Below are positions 10,351 to 22,200 of a DNA stretch of 64,000 nucleotides, piece after piece. The DNA is taken from positions 69,501-133,500 of the forward strand of contig OZ025283.1 in NCBI GenBank assembly GCA_964019165.1, written 5' to 3'. The position numbers and the translations under genes were made by a program. Each line of letters begins with the position of its first letter. Position 1 is the stretch's first letter. This stretch comes from Mastigias papua. Its lineage: Eukaryota; Cnidaria; Scyphozoa; Rhizostomeae; Mastigiidae. Below the pieces are notes generated by a model. It was not told where the DNA came from. It did not search any database and worked only from the letters and a program-made list of their open reading frames with translations.

Positions 10351-12787
10351 TTATGATCTATGATATTCCTTGCTGTGCCAAATCTCAAAACAATTTTTGT
10401 CAGCTGCACAGTGTAAGTACACTTGACACTGAGGTGCATCACAGTAAGAAAGCACTTTGAGTTCTTTCTTTGATGTGGCATAGCATACTTTACAGTTCCT
10501 TTTTGCTTTGCTAAATTTTGGCATGTGATGAGTCTCATACATGTCTAGCTCTTTCTTTGGGGGGCCATGTATGGGTGGGTTGCCATACTGTTCAAGTCCA
10601 ACTAGTTCTCTAATCAGCTCTTCTCTAAATTCAGTTACTGAGAACTTCTTTGGTCTTTGTAGTAGCTCCTCGTCTTGGTGTACTGCACGGTGCAGTTGAA
10701 ACAGAATATAACTGTTTACTATGGAAGTGTCAATCATATGAAAAAATAATGTCTTCCACCATCTCAAACACTTTCGAAGAACATTTCTCGATACAATTAA
10801 TTGATCAGATCTATCAACACCATTCATCCTGTTGTTATAACTGTCAATGGCTTTGGGTTGCTTTATCTCAACTCTTTGCCAAATACCATCAATTTTTTCC
10901 TTCCTTTCTGCCATTACAAAATCATTGGCATTTTCAATTGATGATAATATAGTCACCACTCTGTTGTCTTTCCATTGTTGAGCTAGGCAAACACCATCTC
11001 TTTCCCATCTCATACTACCACACTCTTTCTTATGAGCCCATAACTTTCCTTTCTTCATGCTGTCTGGAAAACCTTTTCTGTTTTCTGATGCTGTTCCAGT
11101 TGAGGGTGCACCTAATGAAAACAGATCCTTTACAAGCTTTACAGATGTATAAAAGTTGTCAAAGTATACATGATAGCCTTGCTTAGTGTAGTCATCCAAA
11201 AGGTTCATTACAGTCTCATAGCCAATTCCATTCTCTGAAGGCGCGTTTCCTGCTTTACGTCCAACATATACATGAAAGTCTACAGTATATCCATTTGTAC
11301 TGTCAGCCAATACCCATAATGTGATGCCCAATTTGGTTGGCTTGTTTTTTATATACTGCCGTATGCCTGAGCGATGCTTGGATTTTACCGTTCTTTCATC
11401 AACTGACACATTTTGAAATGGCTGGTAGACTTCTTTGAACTTTCTCTTGAAATGATCAAGAAAGCTACTCACTTTACGTAATTTGTCTTTTGGATCTTCA
11501 GCTGCTGGGTCTACAACATGAAGCATCCCCATTAGTGCTTTGAACCGTCTCTGAGACATCATGCTCCTTGCCCAAAGACCATGATACAATGTCTTGGTGC
11601 TCCAGTAATGTTGAAAAGAACTTACATCTACCAGCCCAAAATAGATAATAAGTGCAATAAACTTATCCAGTTCCTGTGGAGTTGTTTCTACCCAAGCACC
11701 ATGTTTGTCTCCATATGAGGATTTGTACTGTATATTTCTCCATGCATATGCATTGGTATTAGTACATATCTGTTGCATTATTGCATTTGAGAAGAAAAGT
11801 CTAAAAAAACCCAATGCTGTTGTCATGCTTCCTCTCAGTCTTGGGCCTTCCAAATGTAATCCTGGTGGCCTTCTTGGTGCAAATGGAGGGAGGTTGTTTC
11901 CTATATCAGGTATGTCATATCCATTACCAGGCTGTGGTTGCAGTGCGACATTCACCTCAGCTGATTGTTTATTTGCACCTCTACATCCTTCCATTACTCT
12001 TTTTCCTCGACCAGACCTTCTCCCTTTTCTGTCTTTCATCCTTGAGACTGGGGTTGTTGTTTGAGGCTCTGCGATCACATCATGACTTGTATAGCTCTCT
12101 TTAGAAATTTCTGCTAGCTGGGATAGCCTAAATAAAGTATAGATAACATATTCAGAGCAACTGATGCATAAAAAATAGTGGTATTATTATAACAGTAGTG
12201 TAACAAATCAAAACTGTAGATTAGCACAGCTGCTACATCACTCTAGTATGAAAGTGCAGTAAGGCAAAAGTCCTACAAAAATTTGAGAAATAAGACAAAA
12301 GTAATGCTCCTGACTGAAGCCACACCGTTATATAACCAGCGAATATGATACTGAAGGCAATAAACTTTCTTTGAAGTGATATTGTGTTCCATGGCAACAG
12401 GATGTGAAAAAAGAATGTTTCAAATGAATAACTCTAAGGGTGGAACAGGAATGGAGCTGATATAAGTGCTGTTACTATATAACAAATACCCCAATTCAAT
12501 GTAAGAATATATGTAGATCTCTGTTGAGGAAAATGTGCATAACATGCTGCTAGTACTTCCATGGGAATGAACTGGCCTACAATTATTTACAATTTGACTC
12601 ACCTGTCGAGTGGATCTTGGTCACTTTCTCCTTCTAATTCATTGTCTAATTCAAACTCTTCTCCACTTGACATACCACCGATCTCACTATCAATATCGCT
12701 TTCTCCCTCACTTATATCAGTCATCAAAATATCTAGCACTTGTTCAGCTGTAAACCGTACATTCGAATGCTTGGCTGAGGAGGCCAT
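10351..12787 (-). CDS. piggyBac transposase, two exons, apparently intact
   Basis: Exon 1 spans 12787-12603 (ATG in good context, acidic N-terminus starting MASSAKHSNVRF) and ends at a consensus donor CAG|GTGAGT. Exon 2 spans 12127-10351 after an acceptor TATTTAG. The 475-bp intron joins in phase with no stop, giving about 653 residues, the usual length. The catalytic Asp triad is visible: SVDERT (about residue 304), YFDNFYTS (about 385) and NGVDRSDQL (about 500). A cysteine/histidine-rich RING-like domain closes the protein (CKVC ... HCAADKNC). The enzyme cuts and pastes at TTAA. If the left end is gone it could act only on other copies. Confidence 0.9.
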
Positions 12788-13006
12788 TTTGAATGGCCTT
12801 GCTACTTCAAGTCTCCTTACTTCAAGAAGGAAAAACAAGAAAACCAATCAAACGCCACACTCATCCATAAGCCAATTTGATTGGTTGAAACCTATTGACT
12901 ATTGTAAGATGATAAAATATAGTTGTGTATACTTTGTTGTTGTTATAGCAACAATTGCGTCATCATTCCTGGAGGAACGATATGTTGACTAGTGAACGTC
13001 AAAGGG
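10351..13006 (-). mobile_element. piggyBac element inserted in Copia, one end visible
   Basis: The right end reads GAACGTCAAAGGG (to 13006) followed by TTAA at 13007-13010, after which Copia integrase coding resumes. A CCCTTTGACG-type terminus next to TTAA is standard for piggyBac. The other terminus could not be found down to 9695. The transposase gene reads inward from the visible end. Confidence 0.85.
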
Positions 13007-13010
13007 TTAA

Positions 13011-16000
13011 AGATATATTTGGGGGACAGCTCATTTGTACTAGCTGAAGGTGAAGGGAAAGTACGACTTCCAACATATGGTGGTCTTGATGACAACTTTC
13101 TTGCCTTATACAATGTATTTTTTGTGCCAAACTTAACAAAGAACTTATTGTTTGTACCTGCAATGGCTCAAATGGGAGTAGAAATTTGTTTTGATAAAGA
13201 GAAGTGTACTGTAATCAAGAATGGCAAAAAAATCACAATTGGGCATATGCTAAATGGAAAGCTATTCAGAGTAAATAGACCAGAGTTTGTACACCTTTCA
13301 ACCATGTCCAACACACTATCACTAGACATTTGGCATCAGAGACTTGGTCATCTGAATAATGATTATATCAATCAGTTGAAAAAGAAAGATCTTGTTGATG
13401 GTTTAGAGATTGATGAAAACACTCCCTATGAGACAAATTGTGAATCATGTGCTCTTGGGAAAATGCATAGACAGCCTTTTCCAAAAAGGGGTTCATATTG
13501 TGCCACACAACCACTGGAAATCATACATACAGACCTATGTGGTCCTATTCAAGTTGAATCATTGGGTGGCAGTCGCTACATTCTGATGTTTACAGATGAT
13601 TATTCAAGATACACAGTAGTTTACTGTCTAAAGAGTAAAGATCAAACTCTACCAAAGTTTATCGAGAATGTGAGCCTGATGGAAAAACAAACTGGTTTGG
13701 GAGAAAGACAGGTTAAAGTAGTCAGAAGTGACAATGGAGGAGAGTATACTTCTAGTGGGTTTGCCTCCTATTGTGCAGAAAAAGGAATTGTTCATCAATT
13801 TACTAATCCCTATTGTCCTGAGCAGAATGGAATTGCAGAGAGATTAAATCGCACTATAATGGAATCAATGATTCACCATGCAAAGTTGCCAATACAATTT
13901 TGGGCAGAGGCAGTCAACACCGCAGTCTATTTACACAATCATAGCCCCACTGCAGCTTTGAAAGATAAAACTCCCTTTGAGTGTTATTTTAACAAGAAAC
14001 CTGACATTTCTAATCTGTGAGTCTTTGGATGTGTGTGCTATATGCATGTTCCACATGGAGAACGTCAAAAGTTGGATCCAAAGTCTAGAAAAGGAATTTT
14101 TGTGGGCTACCCAGAGGGTATAAAAAGGATACAAACTGTATGATCCTGTAAAGAAGAAATTTGTGAGACGCAGAGATGTTATCTTCTATGAAAACAAGTT
14201 CTATTATGCCACTTCTGAAGGAAACTATGATGATATCACCAAGGTTATATTATCAGGAATAGAAGATGATGAGGACATTATGAATGAGTGTCCTTCTCAT
14301 ATTATGAACCTCCCTGACACATTAGATGATATTGAACCAGTGGGAGAGATCACTGAAAATGATCCAGTAAAAGCAACATATGAAGGCACATTTATGCAAC
14401 AAGCTAGAGAAATAGGGGCCAAAAGAGAGCGTAAACCAACAAAGAGATTATTGAAGAATTGAAGAAATTTCTTCATTTGCTGAGCATTGCTTGATGTCAG
14501 AATCTTTACTATTTGAGACGGAAGAACCAAAAACCATCAATGAAGCTTGCAATGGAAAGAACTCAGAGCAATGGAGACAAGCTATGGATTCTGAATACAA
14601 GTCTTTAATAAAGAATCAAATGTGGGAGTTAGTGCCACTACCAGAGGGAAAGACTACTATAGGAACACGGTAGATATACAAGATCAAGCATAATGCTGAT
14701 GGCTCACTAGACCGGTTCAAAGCAAAGTTAGTTGCCAAGGGGTATGCATAGTCAAAAGGGGTAGATTACAATGAAGTTTTCTCACCAATCACACATTACT
14801 CAGCTATCAGATCACTGCTTGCATTAGCAAATGCTAATGACCTTGAGGTCCACCAGATGGACGTGAAAACTGCTTTTCCTAATGGGTCAATAGATTCAGA
14901 CATTTATATGACACAGCCAGAAGGCTATGTTGACACAGAAAGGCCAGATTTTGTCTGTAAGCTAAAGAAGAGTATTTATGGACTCAAACAGTCCGCTCGG
15001 TGCTGGAATTCTACCCTTGACCAGCACTTGATATCATCCGGCTATCACAAAAGTAATGCTGATGGATGTATTTACATCAAAGTATGCAATACAGATGGAC
15101 AGATAGGTTTTGTCATAATGGCTGTTTGTGTTGATGATATTATTCCAATTTCAAATGATATTCACATGCTGAATAGAGAGAAGTCATTATTATGCCAAAG
15201 GTTTGAAATGGTAGACAAGGGTGAAGCGCACCACATCCTTGGAATGTCGATTAGAAGAGAAAGAGAGACAAAGAGTATGTTCACTAGTCAAAAGAAAATA
15301 CCTTGAAAGTGTGTTGCAACACTTTGGACTGGAAAACTGCAAACCTATCTCAACTCCACTGGAATATGGTAAGCACTTCAACAAGCTATCAGAAAATCAA
15401 GAAGCATTTGACAAGGGAATCTACCAATATGCCATTGGATGTCTTACATATTTATCAACTGTAACAAGGCCTGAAATTGCAGCAGCATTTGGAATTCTGT
15501 CTCGTTTTATGTCTAACCCAAGTAAAGATCACTGGACAGGAATTAAACGTATACTTCAATGTCTGAAAGGCACATTAGACCATGGACTGAAATTCACAGA
15601 AAGCACAAATGATACACAAGTTATGGGCTTTGCAGATGCAGACTGGACAGGTGACATTAATTTGCGTTGTTCAACATCTGGATATGTATTCCAGATTGCT
15701 AATTGCACTGGAAGGTGGTCTAGTAACAAGCAAGCTACTGTGGCAAAATCTTCTACAGAAGCTGAATACATATCCTTAAGTTATGCAGCACAGGAAGCCA
15801 TTTGGCTCAGAAAACTGATGAAAGACTTAGGAAATATGTCATAGGCTGCAACTTTAATTTACGAAGATAACTAGGGTGCTATAGAGCTCTCCAAAACAAC
15901 CCAAAACATCATAACAGAACAAAACATATTGACATCTTGTACCATTTTGTTCGTGAGAAAGTAGCATCAAATGAAATTGCAGTTGAATATTGCCCAAGTG

Positions 16001-16090
16001 AAGAGATGTTAGCTGATATTATAACAAAATGGTTACCTAAAGTTAATTTTGACAAAATGAGAACTGCATTGGGAGTCAAGAGACTGTCTA
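13011..16090 (+). pseudogene. Copia pol (integrase, reverse transcriptase, RNase H), inactivated
   Basis: Coding resumes right after the piggyBac TTAA with YLGDSSFVLAEG. It contains the integrase zinc motif (HQRLGH ... CESCALGK), core Asp residues in DLCGP and RSDNGGEY, and Glu in EQNGIAERLNR. Reverse transcriptase follows with MDVKTAFPNG and CVDDI (usual YVDD altered), then RNase H (FADADWTGD; TEAEYISLS) and a tail with VEYCPSEEMLADI. Damage: TGA at 14018, frameshift near 14120, stop near 14460, TAG at about 14671 and 14749, frameshift near 15300 and stop at 15842. It runs to the Harbinger junction. Non-functional. Confidence 0.92.
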
Positions 16091-16260
16091 AGGGCTGATT
16101 TATACGTCGCACTTAACTCAACTTGAATCAATTACCTGATTGAATTGAGTCAAGTGCGAGTTAAATATATGAATGACTTTAAATGTCGCTCTTCACTCGA
16201 CTCAAATCTATTGTAATGCTAATGCATTCGTGAGACTCGTAATAATAATTGATGGTAAAA

Positions 16261-17533
16261 TGGCGCCTTTCACACAACAACAAAAACTTGCAATGTTCCA
16301 AAATGTACTTGCGGCCAGGAGAAGGAGAGAGAGACTTCAGCAAGCCATCATATCTTCAGTCCTTAGAAGATGCCATCAATGACTTCAAGTGTGTATGCTA
16401 TTGCTGCTGATTCTGACAGCCCTCCAGAGCGCTGTTGTGAGTATGCCGGAGAGAAGAGCTAGGTCATGTTGACATTTACCCCGTAACAAGGGATGGTGGG
16501 ATCTCGTATGGACCACTTACTCAGGTAACAGGTTCAAGAAAACCTTCAGAGTCTCAAGGGAAACATTCTTACTAATATTGAATGCAATAAGAGGTGACAT
16601 CAAAAGAGAAAACGTGTCTGAGGCACCTGTTCAAACTGATATAAGACTGGGTATATGGATATATTGGCTAGGTAGAGGTGACTATTACCATGCCATTGCT
16701 GAACTTGCTGGTCTCGGGGAGGCCACTGTCTGCAATATTGTCCACGATGTGTCAAAAGCAATTGTGGAGCATCTTTGGAAAGATATGTTGGAAATAACTT
16801 TCCAAGAGATGAGGAACAGTTGATAGTAAAGATGGAAGAGATGGGACAGGAGTGGCAATTTCCATATGCCTATGCTGCCATAGATGGATACCACATACCC
16901 ATAAAATGTCCAGCTGGTGGGCTTGAATCAAGCAAAGAATTTCATAACTTTAAGACCTTTTATTCGATTGTTTTGATGGCCAAGATTGATGCAAAATACA
17001 AATCTGTGTGGGCAAGTGCAGGGTGGCCTGGAAACTCACATGATGCAATTATTTTTCAAGGTACTGACCTTTACAAAAAGCTATCTGAAGACAGAGTTTT
17101 AACATATATTGTCTATGAAGGGAAGGGTACAAAGCTTCACCCAATGATTTTAGGTGATTCAGCATTTTCCTTCAAATCATGGCTAATGACACCATACACA
17201 AATGCAGTATTACCTGCTCAGCAAAGATATTTTAACTACCGTCTCAGTCATGCCAGAATGGTTTCTGAGGGAGCATATGGTAAAGTGAAAGGAAGATGGA
17301 GAGTATTGCTGAGGAAGGCTGAAAATGTGAAGGAAACTGTACGTGTAGTTACACTGGCATATGTTGTGTTGCACAATATCTGCATTGAATGTGGTGATGT
17401 GGCAGCCAGAAACTGGGACCTTACTGTTGACCCAGCAACCAATCAGAGAAGAACACGAGAGGAAGTGAGGGAAACTGTAGTGCTTACACACTGTGCACCT
17501 ACGAGATTGCTTAACAGACAAATTGTACTTTGA
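16261..17533 (+). pseudogene. HARBI1-like DDE transposase, frameshifted
   Basis: An N-terminal piece starts at the ATG of MAPFTQQQKLAMFQ and breaks after a few dozen codons. The helix-turn-helix region is clear at 16500-16770 (FRVSRETFLLILNAIRGDI; AELAGLGEATVCNIVHDV). A frameshift near 16780 leads into the catalytic part: AAIDGYHIPIKCP (first Asp), WPGNSHDAIIF, ILGDSAFSFKSWLM (second Asp) and RLSHARMVSEGAYGKVKGRW (catalytic Glu), ending at 17533. At least two frame breaks make it inactive as it stands. In Harbinger it works with the Myb-like partner encoded convergently downstream. Confidence 0.88.
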
Positions 17534-18918
17534 AAAGCAGCAAACACTTGAAGCTCATACTTAGTCTGGCTTTAAAAAGTATGAGCAAGATGATCCAAAA
17601 CTGAATTTGATATTTGTTCTTTTCAGCCTGTATTGAAATAATGTCTGAGAGAATGCTTAGCAGTGGAGAAAAACAACACCCTCCCCAATTACCAGTTTCA
17701 ATATCAATTTCACAAATCTTCTGCTATTTCTTTCAATGCTAGGTAAATAGTTCTAAACAATTTTCCCATCACAACTCCATCCATGTTAACTTCCAGTTAA
17801 AGTTCTGCTATGTTATTTTAAACACAAATTACAATACAAGTTTGCTTTACTTTCATGTGTTTGTTATTGAAAGCTTAAAGTTGATTGAATATTTTTGAAG
17901 TAGACTTTTCAGTTATTTGTGATGACAGAAACCCAAGCAGTCTTGTTTTATAGGATAATATCTTTAATTGTTGTCACATTGTAAATTTTGATAGAAAGTG
18001 TCATCCTCTCTGCTACTTTGAGAGTCCTGGTTTTGTTGGGGAACTGAAACAATGTGAGATAAAAATGTTCTATTAATGTTAGGATGATGATGGTTGTTGA
18101 ACATCTGGTTTTGTATAAAAGTTTGATGTGGAAATGGGCCCTCTTGCATGTTTTGGTTATAATGCTGTGTGGCTACATTATGCCATTGTGGCTCTCTGTG
18201 GTGTGGTTGTTGCACAATATTTTGTTGGCTTTGGTTTCCAAACATAATTGAGAAAAGTTGTAGCTCATGAGCCCAGCATTTTTGTTCTCCTTCTGGAAGA
18301 ATGTCAACAGATCTGCAACTGGGTCTTTCTTCAGCTGTTCAGCAAGGTCAACTAGAGCTTTTGAGGCATTTTGCAGCACATCTTCCATCTTCCTTTTTGT
18401 TGAATAAGCCTTTATGGGCACATATGGACGTTTTGCCCTATTATTTGATGATGATGCACCTGAACAGGCATTGCTTGATGAAGAGTCATTATGCTCATCA
18501 GTTTCTTCACTGCCATGGCAGGACTGAGGGTGTCTGTCCAGATTTTCATTTTCAAAGACTATCTCTGGAACACTAGGCTCAACTGCCTGCTCGGCTTGGC
18601 ATGATTCCCTTGATTTTATCAGGGGTAGACGTTGGTTAAACCAGTTTCCATAGTTTTTGTCCTCTTGGAATCTTCTAATTCCTGAAGCAGTTTTGCATGT
18701 AAGTGCAGCTTTCTTACACTCACTGAGGCATCATTTGAACTTTGTTCGTGTTTGCGCAATTGTAAAATTTAATTCTTGCCCTCTTGCACGACATCTATCC
18801 CTCATAAGTCTAATTGCTTTGGAATATAACTCTCCATTTTTGGTTGCCTTCATATTGGTAAAACAAAGTTTCCATTTCAAGTGTTCATCACTTGTTATAA
18901 CATCCACAAGATCATCTG

Positions 18919-19111
18919 TGTAATGAATCCAGCATAGCTTTGCGGTATACGATGTACAAAATAAAAATCGATGTATTTCCACGCTGGAAGTACGTTAGCT
19001 CTAAATTACAACTATAACTGTTACTACACTCTTAATCCACGTCTTCACCATTTTCTCTCTCTTTTACACTCCTCTTAGTTTCTCTCTCGTTCACGCCCTA
19101 GCTCCTCCACA
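18919..19111 (-). repeat. Gypsy 3' LTR (193 bp)
   Basis: Matches 24088-24280 with two substitutions. Read on the plus strand it starts TGTAATGAATCC and ends CTCCTCCACA. The purine tract of the element abuts it at 19112-19124. Confidence 0.95.
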
Positions 19112-19124
19112 CTCCCCTCTCCTA
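19112..19124 (-). promoter_or_regulatory. Gypsy polypurine tract
   Basis: Minus-strand AGGAGAGGGGAGT lies directly against the 3' LTR, the position required for plus-strand priming of reverse transcription. Confidence 0.75.
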
Positions 19125-19285
19125 AAACAAATCTAAATGAGCAAAATATAGCAACAAAACATATTGATAGACGTGAATGTCAACAAAACAGTATTTCTTA
19201 GTTCTTCTTTTTTCTTTCCTGTTTGAAACATAAAGTCAAAGTTTCAGCATTGGTGAGAGTCTCTATCTCAGCGACAATAGTACAG

Positions 19286-22200
19286 TTAATAGTCCATTAT
19301 CGAAATTCCGTAACGCTCTGGTGCCCGTCTATTCCTTCGAAGATTATACGGTCTTTCATCGACGTCAAATTCGTGGTCTTCTCGATTCGCGATACGATCC
19401 TTTACAATGCAGTCTAGTTCTTCTTCCGAATCGCTCGACTCTAAATCTACAACACTATCAACAGTATCATTTAAAGAGTTAGCTGGACTGAAACGCTTTA
19501 GACTATTGCAATGAACAAATCGCTTCTTTCCGTCAAACATGGACTCGATCTCACAGTTGTTTTCGATCACGTTTACAACGCGAAACGGTCCAAAGTACCT
19601 ACAATCTAAACCGGTGGCGCGAAAGTTTTTATACAGCACCAAATCTCCGACAATGAGTCTCTTTTTTCTTGATGAATGGTGTGCTCGATCATAATTCTCT
19701 TTCTGTTTTTCTTGGGACTTATTTATACGACCCGAAACATACTGGCTCAAGTCTTCTTGGCACTTTCGCAAGTCAACTAAATATTCATCAGCATCTTTCA
19801 CTACTTTCTCCTCCCCCTCTTGATTGATAGCGAATGCGAGGTGGGGCTCGCGACCATACAATAATTCGAACGGTGACACACCAGTACTCTCCTGTTTACT
19901 GACTCTATACGCTAAAAGAGCTGAAGGTAATAGAACATCCCAGTTATCACGATCTTTGTTCACTTTCATACGCAATAAAACTTTAAGAATACCATTAAAA
20001 CGCTCGCAAAGTCCGTCGGATTGCAGGTGGTAAGGTGTAGTACGCCGTTTGTCAATATTAAATAAACTGCACATGCTTTGAAAAAGATGAGATTCGAAGT
20101 TACGACCTTGATCCGTTAAAAGTACACTAGGCATTCCGTGGCGGGAAAAGATTTGCTCAAGAGCCTTCACTACTGTTTTTGCTTCTTGATTCGGTAACGG
20201 TTCGGCCTCTGCGTATTTTGTATAATAATCAATAACGGACAAGATATAGCGATTCCCTTCAGATGTAGTTTTTAACGGTCCGATAATATCTACACCCACC
20301 ATATAGAACGGTTGTGGCTTTACTTCAATGGGCTTCATTGGGGAACGTGGCATAGGCACTACCTTATTTTTGGCGCACAATTCACAGCTAGCACAGTATT
20401 CTTCAACATCTTTGTGAAAAGAAGGCCAATAGAAATATCGTTGAACCATATCAAATGTCTTGTGAACACCGAAATGACCGATAGATTCATGAATTGCTTT
20501 TAGTACTCTTTTAGCAAGACACCGTGGAACTACAATTTGCAATCGCTCTATACCCGTAGCATCAATCCATTTCCTGCATAATAAATCCCTGTCGATACAT
20601 AAGGAGTCGAAAACGCGATAAAGGCCTCGTAGATATGGCGAATTCTCAGTAGGTTGATTTTCAGGCATACGATTTGTACTAAGCCAATCCTTAGCTTGTA
20701 GAATAGCGGGATCCAAGGTCTGAGAGGTAGAAAACTCATGACTTGACCAGTTTGATATTTTAATACCTCTTACAGGAGCACAGGAAAGCGCGTCGGCGTG
20801 TTGCATTAGGGAACCTGGATGGTGTACAATAGAATATTCGTACTGCTCAAGTTTCAAAATCCAGCGGGCCAATTTACCGTTTGGGTGCTTAATTTTTCTC
20901 AGCCATTCTAAAGCCTTATGATCTGTAAAAACTTTGATTTTAACACCATAAACATAGGGGTGACAGTACTGCAAAGCCCAGACGACTGCAAAGGCCTCTT
21001 TTTCCGTAGCCGTCCAATTTTTCTCTGCCGAAGAAAATGCTTTTGATGCGAATGAGATAACTTTTTCGTCTCCTTCTTCCGATGACTGCGCTAAAACTGC
21101 ACCTACGCCTACATTACTCGCATCAGTATATATAATAAATTCACGATTTGAGTCAGGAAAAGCCAAAACTGGACTCGACATTAACTGTTCTTTAAGTTCA
21201 TTAAACGCTCTTTCACAATACTCGTTCCAATTAAACTCGACGTTCTTTTGCGTTAATTTATTTAAAGGCACGACAATTTCAGTAAATCCAGCCACAAATC
21301 TTCTATAATATGAGGCCATGCCTAAAAATCTACGTAGTTCTGTCAAATCATTAGGTCTCGGAAAATGTTCAATGGCTTCCAGTTTCTTGGGGTCTGGGGA
21401 GAGTCCGCCTTCAGAGATGACAAATCCAAGAAAGCTAACTTCATGCTTTGCAAAATAGCACTTCGAAGGTTTAAGACGTAAACCAGCGCGTTTAATTGCC
21501 TCGAGAACTTCAATCAAGTTCTTGCAGTGTTCATCAAAATTTCTACCAACTATCAGGACATCATCCAAATAGACTAAACATTTATTTGGTGTAAGACCAT
21601 CAAGCACCCTTGCCATAAGTCTTTGAAAGGTAGGCACTGCGTTTGAAAGACCAAATGCCATTCGATTAAACTCTAGAAGATTACCCCATGGAATTACAAA
21701 TGCAGATTTTTCCTTGCTAGATTCATCAAGTTCAACTTGCCAGTAGCCCGAAGCTAGGTCTAATGTTGTGAAATAGCTATGGCCTGCTAGTGAATCAACT
21801 AAATCGTTGATCTGCGGCAAAGGATAGGCATCTTTAATAGTTACGTCGTTTACCTTCCGAAAATCGACACAAAATCGCCATGTCCCATCTTTTTTCTTTA
21901 CCAAGACAAGTGGACTCGCCCATGGGGATTTACTCGGACGGACTACACCATGAGCAAGCATTTCATTAACTTGCTCTTCCACTACAGGCTTTAAAACATT
22001 TGGAAGTCGACATGGTAGCTGTTTAATAGGAGGGGCTTGTCCTGTGTCTATTTTATGCTTAACAACTGATGTTGCTCCTAGCTCACTTAAATCTTTAGCA
22101 AAAAGTGTTTGGTATTTTTGCAAAATCTGCTGCATAGTTTTTTTTTCAGTGTCCTGTAGGTGAGATAAATCAAACGAAATCTCATCTCCTTTTATGCTTT

